Source: Nonomuraea spiralis (GTDB lineage: Bacteria; Actinomycetota; Actinomycetes; Streptosporangiales; Streptosporangiaceae). From it: 64,000 nucleotides of DNA. The position numbers and the translations under genes are program-made. The stretch is taken from positions 66,425-130,424 of the forward strand of contig NZ_BMRC01000020.1 of NCBI RefSeq assembly GCF_014648435.1, in the 5' to 3' direction. Under the pieces are notes generated by a model that was not told the origin of the DNA, did no database searches, and was given only the letters and a program-made list of their open reading frames with translations. This document shows positions 49,613 to 59,219 of this stretch, in pieces. Within the stretch, counting starts at the first letter, position 1. The number at the start of each line of letters is the position of its first letter.

Positions 49613-50119
49613 ATGCCAACCCGAGTCAACCGGCAGACCGTCGATCTCTCCGCCTATCCCGACCTCCTCGTCCTGTATCTCGGAATGCGGGTGAACCGGC
49701 TGTACGGAATCCGGACCTTCTTCAGCTTCGGCCGGAAGATCAGTGAGTCGGTCGCCGGCGAACCGGACGGACTGCTGCTGCACGAACCCGTCTACTACTC
49801 GTTCTTCCCGATGAACATGGGAATGCGCCAGTACTGGCGGGACCTGCCCTCGCTGCTCGCGTTCGCCCGGTCGGAGCCGCATCGGCAATGGTGGCTCGAC
49901 TTCCTGCGGGACTCCGGCGGCACCGGCTTCTGGCACGAGACGTACTCGATCAAGGGCGGCATGGAGGCCGTCTACGACGACGTGCCCAAGCCGCTCGGCT
50001 TCGGACGGTTCGCCGGGATCCGGCGCGCTCGCGGTCCCATGTTCGGTTCCGCGGCCAGGCTGGGACGTTCGGACGACGGCAGCGCGGTCCTCAGCGAGAC
50101 GGACCTCTACGAGTCCTGA
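49613..50119 (+). CDS. DUF4188 protein (monooxygenase-like dimeric alpha/beta barrel)
   Basis: A 168-aa protein matching the DUF4188 pattern: VLYLGMRVNRLYGIRTFF near the start, YYSFFPMNMGMRQYWRDLPS, LLAFARSEPHRQWW, DSGGTGFWHETYSIKGGMEA and VPKPLGFGRFAGIRRARG. The His in GFWHETY and the overall layout are like haem-binding aldoxime-dehydratase/monooxygenase relatives; actual activity is unknown. It precedes the SARP regulator by 114 bp in the same direction. Confidence 0.8.
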   Translation: MPTRVNRQTVDLSAYPDLLVLYLGMRVNRLYGIRTFFSFGRKISESVAGEPDGLLLHEPVYYSFFPMNMGMRQYWRDLPSLLAFARSEPHRQWWLDFLRDSGGTGFWHETYSIKGGMEAVYDDVPKPLGFGRFAGIRRARGPMFGSAARLGRSDDGSAVLSETDLYES

Positions 50120-50233
50120 CCGGCGGACGCCCGGCCGGAAAACCGCGCGGGGCCGATCTTCCACCACCATTTCTGGACCAGTAGAATCGCTTCCTGCCGT
50201 GATCCAAAACGGGTCGCAAGCGGACAATCTGTA

Positions 50234-53200
50234 ATGTCCAGCCGGGAGCCGACAGATGTGACTGGGTCAGCTCATCCCGTTCGGCTCGGCGGTGAAGATC
50301 CGCCGGCCGGCGCCGATCCTCTGCGCCTGCAGGTCCTGGGTCCGTTGCGGCTGTGGCGCGGTCGCGTCGAACTGGACGCCGGCCCTCGACAGCAGGCGCA
50401 GCTGCTGGCCCTGCTCATGGCGCGGGTCGGCCATCCGGTCAGTACGAGGGAACTGATCGACCTGATCTGGGCCGACAACGCCCCCGCCAGCGCGCTCAAC
50501 GTCATCCAGAAGTACGTCGGGGCATTGCGGCGGGTGCTCGAACCCGCGGTCCCCGCCCGGGCGGCCGGTACTCACCTGCGTCTGCGGGGCAACGCGTACG
50601 TGTTCAGCGCCGGCTCCGGCACGCTGGACCTCGTCACCTTCCGGGAACTCCTCGAAGCCGCCCAGGCCGCCCTCGCCCAGCAGGCCCGCGAAGCGGCGCT
50701 CGACCATTACGTCGAGGCGCTCGGCCTCTGGAAGGGCCCCGCGGGGGACGGACTGTCCCTCGGATCGGCCGCGATGTCGATCCTGAGCGCCCTCGACGAC
50801 GAGTTCCATGCCGCCTGCGTCGAGGCGTCCGGCCTGGCCGTGTCGTTACGCCGCCCGGAGCAGGTGATCCCGCCGTTGCGACTGGCCGCGTCGATGGCAC
50901 CGTTCCACGAACCCGTGCACGCCGGCCTCATCGCCGCACTCGGCGCCGCCGGCCGGCAGGCGGAGGCGCTGTCGGTGTTCCACGCGATCCGTGACCTCCT
51001 CGCCGAGGAGCTCGGCATCGACCCCGGCCCGGTGCTGCGCGACGCGCACTTGCGGGTGCTGACGCAGACCCCGCCGGCGCCGGTGGTGACGGTCACGCGA
51101 CGTGCGGGCGACCACGCGTCGGCGAGGCAGGAGACCGGCCTGGTCGGCCGGGGCGAGGAGCTCGGCGTGCTGCGGCAGGCCGTCGACGCGGCGCTCACCG
51201 GCCGCACCGGGCTCGGCATCGTCGAAGGCGAGCCGGGCTCGGGCAAGACGTGCCTGCTGGAGGCGGCCGCCGCCGCCGCGGACCGGCGTGGCGCGCTCGT
51301 CGTCTGGGCTTCCTGTCTGGAAGGCGACGGAACACCGTCGATGTGGCCGTGGGAGCAGGCGCTCACCGTCGTCCTCGACAGCCTGCCCGCGTCGGCGCGG
51401 GAGAAGTGGCTGACCAGCGAACTCGGCCGCCTCCTCGAACCTCGCGACGACGACACCGGGCCGCCGGTCTCCGGCGGCCGCTCCCAGTTCCGCCTGTTCG
51501 AGCAGGTCGTCACCTTCATCGGCCAGGCGTCGGCGGAACGGCCGATGCTGCTCGTCATCGACGACCTTCAATGGATCGATGCCACCTCGCTCCAGTTGCT
51601 CGGCCACCTGACGGCACGGCTGCCCACCGGTACGGCGATCATCGGCGCCCTGCGCGACCGCGCGCCCACCCCCGGCCCCGACCTTTCGCGGGTCCTGGCC
51701 GCCGCCAGCCGGCTGCCCAACCACCGCAGGATCCAACTCGGCCCGCTCAGCCTGACCGACGTGGCCGAGCTCATCCGCCGCGAGACCGGTCACGAACCCG
51801 GTGCGGACACCGCCCGCAACATCCACGTTCGCACCGCCGGCAACCCTTTCTTCGTCTGCGAACTGTCGCGGCTCCTCAGCGACCGGGGCGTGCTCAGCGA
51901 CGACGCCGCGTCGGCCCGCGCCGGGGTGCCGTCCACCGTGCGGGACGTCGTCCGCGATCGGATGGCGGGCCTCGACGACAGCGCCCGCGACCTGCTGCGG
52001 CTCGCCGCGCTGATCGGGCGCGAGATCGACCTCCGGCTGCTCGCCCGCGCCGCCGGTGTCGACGTCGCGGACTGCCTCGAACGCCTCGAACCGCTGCGCG
52101 CGCTCGGCCTGCTCGAAACGGGGCCGGACAACCCGTTCTCGTGGCGGTTCACGCACGACCTGGTTCGCGAGTCGGTCATGGAGACCACAGCGCGGCTGGA
52201 GGCCATCCGGCTGCACCTGCGGATCGCGGACGCGCTCGAAGAAAGCCAGGCGGACGACGAGTCCATCACCGAACGCCTCGCCTTCCACCTGTCTGCCGCC
52301 GGTCCCCTCGCCGATCCGGTCCGTACCGTGGAGGCGCTGAAGCGTGCCGGTCGTCGCGCGGCGACCAAGCTCGCCTTCGCCGCCGCCGATCGGCACCTGG
52401 AGTCGGCCGCCCAGATCGCGCGGACCGCCGGGCTCCCGGAACTCGAACTGTCCGCCCTCTCGTTACTCGCCATCGCCCCGCGTCGGCAGGCCGGGTTCGG
52501 CGGTACGACGTTCGATCTGCTGGAGCGTGCGGAGCTCCTGGCCCGCCGGCTCGGCCGGGAGGTGGAGGCCGCCGGGCTCCTCTTCGCCCGCCTGTTCGGG
52601 GCCTACACCTTCCTGGAGTGGGACCGCCTGCGTCTGGTCCGCCGCCTGTACGAGCAGGGGGAGGCGTCCTTCGATCCGATCGTCCAGGTGTACGGCCGGC
52701 AGGCATGGGGCCTGCACCAGTGGGACATCGGCAACATCGGCGAGGCGTACCGGTGCTTCAGTGGGAACGACCCGGCTCTTCTCGACGGGGTCGTCTCCCC
52801 GCACAGTGAGACGCCGATCCGGCGTGACGTGTCGGGTGAGTGGCCCGGCTGGCTGGCCGTCGTGACGGCACTGCACGGTGATGCCGAGACGGCGAAGGCC
52901 GTGATCGACAAGTGGAACGGCCCCGACGACTCGTACGCGGTCGCGACCTGGGCCTACTACACCACCATCATCGCCTCGATGGCCGGAGACGCGGGCTGGG
53001 TGATGCGCACGATCGAGCGGTGGACGGTCGCGGGCACCGGCCGCGCCGCCGTTCAGCAGGAGCACTACACCCGGCTGAACTGGTACTGGGCCCGTGCCCT
53101 TGTCGGCGAGGACCCGGCCGGTGTCGCGGCGGAGGCCGAACAGCTCATGGCTGGGACGCTGGTCGACCCGCCGCGGTGGGGCGTGGCGTACCACTACGGA

Positions 53201-53461
53201 CTGATCGCCGAGATGTGGCTGGCCGCCGGGAGGCCGGACGAGGCGGGCATCGCCCTCGACCGGGCGGACCAGGCCGTGGAGGCCCATGGCCAACGCTACG
53301 CCGAAGGGCTCGTCCTGCTGCTGCGGGCGCGCCTGCTCCAGGCCCGCGGCGAACCCGCCGACGTCGTACGAGCCGCTGCCGAGCGAGCCCGCGACCAGTC
53401 CGAGGAACGCGGGTCTCACCTGTTCGCCCGCCGCGCCGAGACGTTCCTGGCCGGACTCTGA
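50234..53461 (+). CDS. SARP/AfsR-type regulator with AAA ATPase and TPR regions
   Basis: A 1075-aa regulator. Residues about 30-115 are an OmpR-like winged helix (RLQVLGPLRLWRGRVELDAG; TRELIDLIWADNAPASALNV), about 120-270 the bacterial transcriptional activation domain (AALDHYVEALGLWKGPAGDG; ELGIDPGPVLRDAHLRVL), about 295-560 an ATPase with Walker A GEPGSGKTCLLE (about 333) and Walker B MLLVIDDLQWID (about 440), and the rest helical TPR-like repeats. Such proteins switch on secondary-metabolite operons. No ribosome site is visible before the ATG, so the mRNA could be leaderless. Confidence 0.88.
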   Translation: MSSREPTDVTGSAHPVRLGGEDPPAGADPLRLQVLGPLRLWRGRVELDAGPRQQAQLLALLMARVGHPVSTRELIDLIWADNAPASALNVIQKYVGALRRVLEPAVPARAAGTHLRLRGNAYVFSAGSGTLDLVTFRELLEAAQAALAQQAREAALDHYVEALGLWKGPAGDGLSLGSAAMSILSALDDEFHAACVEASGLAVSLRRPEQVIPPLRLAASMAPFHEPVHAGLIAALGAAGRQAEALSVFHAIRDLLAEELGIDPGPVLRDAHLRVLTQTPPAPVVTVTRRAGDHASARQETGLVGRGEELGVLRQAVDAALTGRTGLGIVEGEPGSGKTCLLEAAAAAADRRGALVVWASCLEGDGTPSMWPWEQALTVVLDSLPASAREKWLTSELGRLLEPRDDDTGPPVSGGRSQFRLFEQVVTFIGQASAERPMLLVIDDLQWIDATSLQLLGHLTARLPTGTAIIGALRDRAPTPGPDLSRVLAAASRLPNHRRIQLGPLSLTDVAELIRRETGHEPGADTARNIHVRTAGNPFFVCELSRLLSDRGVLSDDAASARAGVPSTVRDVVRDRMAGLDDSARDLLRLAALIGREIDLRLLARAAGVDVADCLERLEPLRALGLLETGPDNPFSWRFTHDLVRESVMETTARLEAIRLHLRIADALEESQADDESITERLAFHLSAAGPLADPVRTVEALKRAGRRAATKLAFAAADRHLESAAQIARTAGLPELELSALSLLAIAPRRQAGFGGTTFDLLERAELLARRLGREVEAAGLLFARLFGAYTFLEWDRLRLVRRLYEQGEASFDPIVQVYGRQAWGLHQWDIGNIGEAYRCFSGNDPALLDGVVSPHSETPIRRDVSGEWPGWLAVVTALHGDAETAKAVIDKWNGPDDSYAVATWAYYTTIIASMAGDAGWVMRTIERWTVAGTGRAAVQQEHYTRLNWYWARALVGEDPAGVAAEAEQLMAGTLVDPPRWGVAYHYGLIAEMWLAAGRPDEAGIALDRADQAVEAHGQRYAEGLVLLLRARLLQARGEPADVVRAAAERARDQSEERGSHLFARRAETFLAGL

Positions 53462-54376
53462 TCACGCTGCTCGACTCCTGGGGGCGTCACGATGCCCGGT
53501 CACCGTGGACTGGTCCGATCGAGCCCGGCGGGTGATCAGATAGCCGAACCCGGCCGCGGTGAAGAACATGACAATGCCGTACACCGCGCCGGGGATGGCC
53601 ATCTGGGCGCTGTTCAGCAGCGCTGGGCTGAGTGCGACCGTGATGGCGAGACCGGTGTTGTGGATGCCGATCTCGAACCCGGCCGCGACCGCCGCGCGGT
53701 GATCGACCCCGGCCAGGCGTGGCACGCCGTACCCGATCAGCAGGCTCACGAGGTTGAAGGCCAGCACGGCGAGCCCGACCAAGACGAAATAGCCGACGAG
53801 GTTGTTCCGCTCCGCGTACAGCACGGCGAAGATGGCTCCGGCCAGGACCACGACCGACAGCACCCGGACGGGGAGGTTGAGCCGCCGCGCCACCTCGGGC
53901 GACCACGCGCGTACGAGCATCCCGATGGCGACGGGCACGACCACCATCGTGAAGACCTGCACCATCTTGCCGAACTGCAGCCCGAGGGCGGCCCCACCGG
54001 GCAGGAAGTACCCGGCCGAGAGGTTCACCACGATCGGCAGGGTGAGCACGGCCAGCACCGAGTTGGTCGCGGTGAGCGTGACATTGAGCGCGACGTTCCC
54101 GCCGAACAGGTGGCTGTACAGGTTGGCCGTGGGCCCACCGGGTGACGCCGCGACCAGCAGCAGCCCGACCGCCGGCTCCGGCGGAAGCCGGAAGGCGAGC
54201 ACCACGCCGAAGCAGATGCCCGGCAGCAGCACGAGCTGGCACAGCAGCGCCACCAGGGCCGCCTTGGGATACCGGCCCAGCCGCCGGAAGTCGTCCAGCG
54301 TCAGGCTGAGCCCCAGGCCGAGCATGACGATGCCGATGGCGTAGGGCAGACTGCCCAAGATCAGAGAGGAACCCAT
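53462..54376 (-). CDS. Bile acid:sodium symporter (BASS)-family transporter
   Basis: A 304-aa membrane protein with about nine helices and good BASS signatures: IGIVMLGLGLSLTLDDFRRL, the helix-break VAASPGGPTANLYSHLFGGN and EIGIHNTGLAITVALSPALL, the two crossed helices that hold the sodium sites. It imports organic anions with Na+. The ATG at 54376 has GAGG nine bases upstream. Its stop directly abuts the SARP stop, so the genes converge without spacer. Confidence 0.85.
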   Translation of the reverse strand: MGSSLILGSLPYAIGIVMLGLGLSLTLDDFRRLGRYPKAALVALLCQLVLLPGICFGVVLAFRLPPEPAVGLLLVAASPGGPTANLYSHLFGGNVALNVTLTATNSVLAVLTLPIVVNLSAGYFLPGGAALGLQFGKMVQVFTMVVVPVAIGMLVRAWSPEVARRLNLPVRVLSVVVLAGAIFAVLYAERNNLVGYFVLVGLAVLAFNLVSLLIGYGVPRLAGVDHRAAVAAGFEIGIHNTGLAITVALSPALLNSAQMAIPGAVYGIVMFFTAAGFGYLITRRARSDQSTVTGHRDAPRSRAA

Positions 54377-54457
54377 GGTGATCATCCTCGGGTGTTCAGG
54401 TCACCTTCAGGGGACAAGCCTGTTCCAGGCTGAGCAGCACGGCCGCGCCGTCGCTTC

Positions 54458-55171
54458 CTACGCGGTTTCACGCGCCGCCTTTTCGATGAGGGCCGCGGTC
54501 GGGGCCGGATGTGAGACGAACACCAGGTGCGAGGCGCCCTCGACCACCTGGATCTTCGCGCCGGAGCGCTGGGCCATGAACTCCTGTGCCGCCGGGGGGA
54601 TGATCCGGTCGGCGCCGCTGATCAGGTTGTAGTTCGGGATCGTGTGCCAGGCCTGCGGGCCGGCGGCGGGCTCGCCGAGGGCGGCGCCGGTGGCCGGGCG
54701 CTGTGTGATCGCGAAGAGCGCGGCCTCCTCGGCGGGCAGATCCCCTGCGAAATGGGGATGGAACACGCGCGGGTCGATGTAGAGATCGACCTGCCCGCCG
54801 GGCAGCGGCACGGGTTTGAGCGACTCGCCCACGGTGCTGCCCGGGAACTTCTCGACCAGCTCCTGGACGCTCTCGCCGGTCTCCGGTACGAATGCCGCCA
54901 GGTAGACCAGTGCTTTCACCTCGGGGTTCCCGGTGGCGGCGCTGGAGATGACGGCGCCGCCGTAGGAGTGGCCGACCAGCACGATCGGCCCCTCGATGTT
55001 GTTCAACAACGCCTTGAGTTGTCCGGCGTCGGAGGAGAGCCCCCGGAGCGGGTTCGGCGCGACGACGACCGGATAGCCGTCGGCGACGAGTCGCTGGACG
55101 ATCGCGGTGAATCCGCTGCCGTCCGCGAAGGCTCCGTGAACGAGGACGATCGTCGGTTTCCTGTATGCCAT
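54458..55171 (-). CDS. Small alpha/beta hydrolase (cytosolic member of a paralogous pair)
   Basis: A 237-aa hydrolase of the plant-esterase/hydroxynitrile-lyase-like group: IVLVHGAFADGSGFTAIVQR, IVLVGHSYGGAVISSAATGN (Ser about 84), an Asp in NLISGADRIIPP and His in EGASHLVFVSHP. It is about 60% like the exported protein at 56192. AAAGG precedes the ATG at 55171. Such enzymes act on small esters or are incomplete lyases; the substrate is unknown. Confidence 0.85.
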   Translation of the reverse strand: MAYRKPTIVLVHGAFADGSGFTAIVQRLVADGYPVVVAPNPLRGLSSDAGQLKALLNNIEGPIVLVGHSYGGAVISSAATGNPEVKALVYLAAFVPETGESVQELVEKFPGSTVGESLKPVPLPGGQVDLYIDPRVFHPHFAGDLPAEEAALFAITQRPATGAALGEPAAGPQAWHTIPNYNLISGADRIIPPAAQEFMAQRSGAKIQVVEGASHLVFVSHPAPTAALIEKAARETA

Positions 55172-55226
55172 TTGCTTGCCTTTCATGACGTGATGGTGGA
55201 TGGACGGGGTGCCCAGGTGTCGATCG

Positions 55227-55826
55227 TCAGCGCGTGGTGACGTCCACGTCGGTCTTCGTCGGGCGGCGGCAGTAGTAGACGAGAGCGGGTGGGAGATTCG
55301 CCCACACTGTCCGGCTGATGACCACCTCGTCGAACCGTGACCGCATGGAGCGCAGCAGGCGCCGGGCCGGTGGGGCCCATCGGGCGTGTACGTAGGCGAA
55401 GGTGGTGAACACGCCGTGCGGTGACAGGGTCGCCACGACCGAGGACAGCACGTCGTGCTGCTGGTTCTCGGTGAAGGCCGCCCATGGAAGGCCGCTGACC
55501 ACGACGTCTGCCTGGCGCAGGCCACGCTGCGCCAGGAGCGTGGCGAGATCGGCCGCGTCCGCGTGAACGACGTCGACCTCCGGGTGGAGGGCGGCCAGCT
55601 TCCGCGCGAACCCCGCATTGACCTCGACGGCTATGTGCCGGCCGCGTCCGGCCAGCCGCCGCTGGATGGGCTCGGTGAACGAGCCGGTACCCGGTCCGAG
55701 CTCCACGACGATCGGCGAGCCGGTGCTGGGGACGGCCGCGGTCGCCACCCTGGCCAAGGCCGGGCCGCTGGGTGCGACCGCGCCGACCGTCATGGGATCG
55801 CGTACGAACTCCAGAAGGAACGACAC
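55227..55826 (-). CDS. SAM-dependent methyltransferase (phospholipid N-methyltransferase-like)
   Basis: A 199-aa class I methyltransferase. The start MSFLLEFVRDPMTVGAVAPS with SGPALARV is the PmtA/rRNA-dimethylase-like N-terminus; motif I is IVVELGPGTGSFTEPIQRRL, motif II EVNAGFARKLAAL, and DVVVSGLPWAAF corresponds to the motif IV (D/N-PPW/F) loop. In bacteria this group methylates phosphatidylethanolamine, among other substrates. GTG start at 55826. It follows the 2TM gene by 3 bp. Confidence 0.82.
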   Translation of the reverse strand: MSFLLEFVRDPMTVGAVAPSGPALARVATAAVPSTGSPIVVELGPGTGSFTEPIQRRLAGRGRHIAVEVNAGFARKLAALHPEVDVVHADAADLATLLAQRGLRQADVVVSGLPWAAFTENQQHDVLSSVVATLSPHGVFTTFAYVHARWAPPARRLLRSMRSRFDEVVISRTVWANLPPALVYYCRRPTKTDVDVTTR

Positions 55827-55829
55827 CGC

Positions 55830-56036
55830 TCAGTCCCGCCGGGAGGGCGAGGAGACCGCCCGGAAGTGGAACGCCAGCCCGACACCCCACGCGACCAGCG
55901 AATACAGCGGCCAGAAGAAGCGCTGCGGGGTGAAGAGCCACCACACCACGACCTGCACCACCTGCGCCACGACGTAACAGATGACGTGAACCCACAGGCC
56001 CACCCTCAGCTGACGCTCGCTTGCTCTCGATCTCAT
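55830..56036 (-). CDS. 2TM-domain small membrane protein
   Basis: A 68-aa protein: a basic N-terminus, helix one (VGLWVHVICYVVAQVVQVVV), the short turn WWLFTPQRFFWPLY, and helix two (SLVAWGVGLAFHFRAV). This is the 2TM-domain pattern common in bacteria, with the FWP turn. It probably sits in the inner membrane; its link to the adjacent methyltransferase is only positional (3 bp apart). Confidence 0.75.
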   Translation of the reverse strand: MRSRASERQLRVGLWVHVICYVVAQVVQVVVWWLFTPQRFFWPLYSLVAWGVGLAFHFRAVSSPSRRD

Positions 56037-56191
56037 CTCGACCCGTTCTTCGACGGCCTGTACGACGGCGCCAGGCTAGATCGGCGCACTTGACGACCAG
56101 GGAACCGTCCGTGACCCGGCCATGCAGAGATCGTCAAGTCTCCGTCCCTACGCTGACCGGCGATCAACCTCTGGTGAAAGGTTCCGCATCC

Positions 56192-56998
56192 ATGACGACA
56201 ACCCGCCGTACCCTGCTTGCCGGATCGGCCGCGGCCACCGCTGCCGCCCTGCTCGGCGCGCCCGCGGCGCAGGCGCACACCCGGCCGGAGGGCCGGTCCA
56301 AGCCGACCGTCGTGCTGGTGCACGGCGCGTTCGCCGACGCCTCCGGCTGGAACGGCGTCGCCGGCCGGCTCGTTCGTGACGGCTATCCGGTCCTCGCTCC
56401 GGCGAATCCGTTGCGCGGCGTGGCCGCCGACGCCGCCTACCTGTCCAGCATCCTCGCGACGCTCAGCGGCCCGCTGGTGCTCGTCGCGCACTCCTACGGC
56501 GGGATGGTCATCACGAACGCGGCGATCGGCAACGCCGACGTGAAGGCGCTGGTCTACGTCGCCGCGTTCGCCCCCGACAAGGGGGAGACGTTGCTGGGCC
56601 TGCAGACGAAGTATCCCGGGAGCAAGCTGGGGGAGACGGCGCTGGACTTCCGTCCCTACGGTGAGGGCCTGGTCGACGGGTACGTCAAGCACGCGGTCTT
56701 CCGCGAGGTGTTCGCCGGTGACCTGCCGAGGGCGACCACCGAGCTGATGTGGGCGGGTCAGCGGCCGAGCGACGTACGCGCGTTGCAGGAGCCGTCCGGT
56801 GCGCCGGCGTGGAAGGAGATCCCGTCCTGGTACCTGGTGGCCCGGGACGACAAGGTGCTTCCGGCCGCGGCGCAGCGGTTCATGGCGCAGCGGGCCGGCG
56901 CACGTGTCACGGAGGTCAATGCCTCACACGTCGCGATGATCTCGCAGCCTGTCGTGACGGCCGACCTCATCAAGCGCGCCGCGCACTCTTCCCTCTAG
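56192..56998 (+). CDS. Tat-exported alpha/beta hydrolase (paralogue of the 54458 protein)
   Basis: A 268-aa hydrolase with a twin-arginine leader (TTTRRTLLAGSAAATAAALL, cleavage near AQA). The mature part repeats the pattern of the cytosolic paralogue: VVLVHGAFADASGWNGVAGR, LVLVAHSYGGMVITNAAIGN (Ser about 114), ARDDKVLPAAA and NASHVAMISQP. The pair points to duplication with one copy redirected outside the cell. GAAAGG lies upstream of the ATG. Confidence 0.86.
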   Translation: MTTTRRTLLAGSAAATAAALLGAPAAQAHTRPEGRSKPTVVLVHGAFADASGWNGVAGRLVRDGYPVLAPANPLRGVAADAAYLSSILATLSGPLVLVAHSYGGMVITNAAIGNADVKALVYVAAFAPDKGETLLGLQTKYPGSKLGETALDFRPYGEGLVDGYVKHAVFREVFAGDLPRATTELMWAGQRPSDVRALQEPSGAPAWKEIPSWYLVARDDKVLPAAAQRFMAQRAGARVTEVNASHVAMISQPVVTADLIKRAAHSSL

Positions 56999-57064
56999 GC
57001 GGAAACCTTGCATCAGCGCGCCTACGAAGGCCAGTGCGCCGCAGAGGAGAGCCGGCGCACCTCC

Positions 57065-58285
57065 GTGAAGTCGCCCAGCCGCGGTCCGAAGCTGACGCTG
57101 TTCGCGCTGGCGCTGGGCACCTTCGCGATCGGTACCGGCGAGTTCGGCAGCAACGGCATCATTCAGCTGTTCGCGTCCGATCTGAACGTGTCGATCCCGG
57201 TCGCGACCCACGCGATCACCGCCTACGCCATGGGGGTGGTGATCGGCTCGCCGGCGATCACCCTGCTCGCCGCCCGGGTCAACCGGCGCACGCTGCTGCT
57301 CGGCCTGATCGCCCTGTTCCTGATCGGCAACGGGCTGTCCGCGCTGGCGCCGGACATCGTGCTGCTCGTCGTCTTCCGGTTCGTCGCCGGTAGCGTGCAG
57401 GGCGCGTTCTTCGGCGCCGGAGCCGTCGTCGCGGCGTACGTGTACGGCCCCGGCAAGGGCGGCAAGGCATTCGCCACCGTCATGGGCGGACTCACCATCG
57501 CCACCGTCGTCGGATCGCCGCTCGGCACCTTCGTCGGTCAGAACGCCGGCTGGCGCACCACGTACTGGGTCGTGGTCGCCATCGGCCTGCTCGCCGGCAT
57601 CGCCCTGGTGACCTGGCTGCCCCGTACCCATGACCTGCACGGCGGCTCCATCACCGGCGAGCTGCAGGCCGTACGCCGGATCAACGTCTGGCTGATGGTC
57701 ATTGTCGCGGCACTCGGCATCTCCAGCATCTTCGCCGTCTACACCTTCATCGGCCCGTTCATCACCGACGCGGCGCGGCGGGACGCCTCGCTCATCCCGA
57801 TCGCGCTCGCCGTCTTCGGCCTCGGCATGGCGGCCGGCAACCACCTCGGCGGACGCGTCGCCGACCGGTACGAGAACCGCGGCCTGATCCGGGGCTACAG
57901 CGCCGTCCTGGCGCTGCTGGCGTTGATCGGCATGGCCGGCGGCAATCTGTTCGTCCTGCTGCCCTGCCTGTTCGGCGTCGGCGCGACCATGATGTACGCG
58001 ATCCCCACCATCCAGGTGCGGCTGACCGGCTTCGCGCCGGACGCCCCGACTCTGATGGGCGCGCTCAACCTGGCCGCGCTCAACCTGGCCAACTCGCTGG
58101 GCGCGATCGGCGGCGCGATCACCCTCGACGCCGGTTGGGGGACCTTGTCCACCGTCTGGGCCGGGTTCGCCCTCACCAGCGCCGGCCTGCTCCTGTACAT
58201 CGTGACCGTCGCCCGGGTGAAGCCCGTTCCCCGTTCCGCCGAGCAGCTCAGCTGGAGCGGAACTCCAGCCGGGGACGCGCTCTGA
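57065..58285 (+). CDS. MFS transporter (Bcr/CmlA-AraJ type)
   Basis: A 406-aa transporter with 12 helices: LFALALGTFAIGTGEFGSNG in helix 1, ARVNRRTLLLGLIALFLIGN (motif A loop), AFATVMGGLTIATVVGSPLG (motif C-like) and GALNLAALNLANSLGAIGGA late. This is the DHA1 arabinose/chloramphenicol efflux group. GTG 57065 is chosen; an upstream TTG (57008) would add a hydrophilic leader. The 3' end overlaps the convergent LysR gene by 38 bp. Confidence 0.83.
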   Translation: MKSPSRGPKLTLFALALGTFAIGTGEFGSNGIIQLFASDLNVSIPVATHAITAYAMGVVIGSPAITLLAARVNRRTLLLGLIALFLIGNGLSALAPDIVLLVVFRFVAGSVQGAFFGAGAVVAAYVYGPGKGGKAFATVMGGLTIATVVGSPLGTFVGQNAGWRTTYWVVVAIGLLAGIALVTWLPRTHDLHGGSITGELQAVRRINVWLMVIVAALGISSIFAVYTFIGPFITDAARRDASLIPIALAVFGLGMAAGNHLGGRVADRYENRGLIRGYSAVLALLALIGMAGGNLFVLLPCLFGVGATMMYAIPTIQVRLTGFAPDAPTLMGALNLAALNLANSLGAIGGAITLDAGWGTLSTVWAGFALTSAGLLLYIVTVARVKPVPRSAEQLSWSGTPAGDAL

Positions 58286-59219
58286 CCTCGGACAGGGCGG
58301 GCGCGGGCTGGAGGCCGCCGCGGTCGAGGTCGTCCGGTGGTGAGGTCGCACCGCGTTCCAGAACAGCGAGGAAGTTGGCCGTCATGGGCTGAATGCGATC
58401 ACGGTTCCACACCACGGCGATCCGCCACTCCGCCACCGGATGACGGAGCGGCGTGACGGTGACCGGCGGGGGCGCGATGCGGCCGGCACGGGCCGGGACG
58501 AACGCCGCCCCCACCCCGGCCGCCACGAGCGCCAGTACGGTTTGCAGGTCGTCCGCCTCCTGGATGACGTCGGGACGAACCGACAGGGCCCCGCACAGCC
58601 GTTCGATCTGCCCGACCAGACCCGGCCCTCTCTCCTTCCGCAATTGCACGAATCTGTGACGAGCGACCCAACCTGGCAGGTCTGACGTGTCCTGCGGCGG
58701 CGAGGTGTGCTCGCCGGTCGAGGCGAGGGCGAGGCGATCGGTGTCCAGCACCATGTGCGCCCAGTCGTCCCCCTCGGGCAGCCGGACGAAGCCCACGTCG
58801 AGTTCGCCGGTCGCGAGCCGGTCGAACTGCTCCTGGGAGGACATGTCGTCCAGGGTGACGTGCGCGTCGGGATGGCACCGGCGGAAGGCGGCCACGGCGC
58901 GCGGGGCCAGATCGATGCTCGACAACCCGAAGCCGACCGACAGGCGCCCGATCTCCCCCGCGGCCGCCCTGGTCATGCGCAAGGCCAGGGCATCGGCGCG
59001 CCGTACCAGTTCCTGCGCCTCGGGCAGCAGGATCGCCCCCAGGTCGGTGAGCGTGGCACCGTGCCGCCCGCGGTGGAACAGCCGGCCTCCCACCCGTGCC
59101 TCCAGGGACTGGATCTGCTTGGTCAGCGTCGGCTGGGTCACCAGCAGCTTCTGCGCGGCCGAACCGTACGTGCCCAGCTCGGCCACCGTCAGAAAGGCGC
59201 GGAGCAACATCAGTTCCAT
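58248..59219 (-). CDS. LysR-family transcriptional regulator
   Basis: A 323-aa regulator: MELMLLRAFLTVAELGTYGS with QKLLVTQPTLTKQIQSLEAR as the HTH, then the substrate domain (GEIGRLSVGFGLSSIDLAPR, LALVAAGVGAAFVPARAGRI). Some 20 residues longer than usual at the C-terminus. It is divergent from the nitrilase gene at 59316 with 96 bp between starts, the usual place for a LysR target, and converges with the MFS gene. Confidence 0.88.
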   Translation of the reverse strand: MELMLLRAFLTVAELGTYGSAAQKLLVTQPTLTKQIQSLEARVGGRLFHRGRHGATLTDLGAILLPEAQELVRRADALALRMTRAAAGEIGRLSVGFGLSSIDLAPRAVAAFRRCHPDAHVTLDDMSSQEQFDRLATGELDVGFVRLPEGDDWAHMVLDTDRLALASTGEHTSPPQDTSDLPGWVARHRFVQLRKERGPGLVGQIERLCGALSVRPDVIQEADDLQTVLALVAAGVGAAFVPARAGRIAPPPVTVTPLRHPVAEWRIAVVWNRDRIQPMTANFLAVLERGATSPPDDLDRGGLQPAPALSEVRARPRLEFRSS

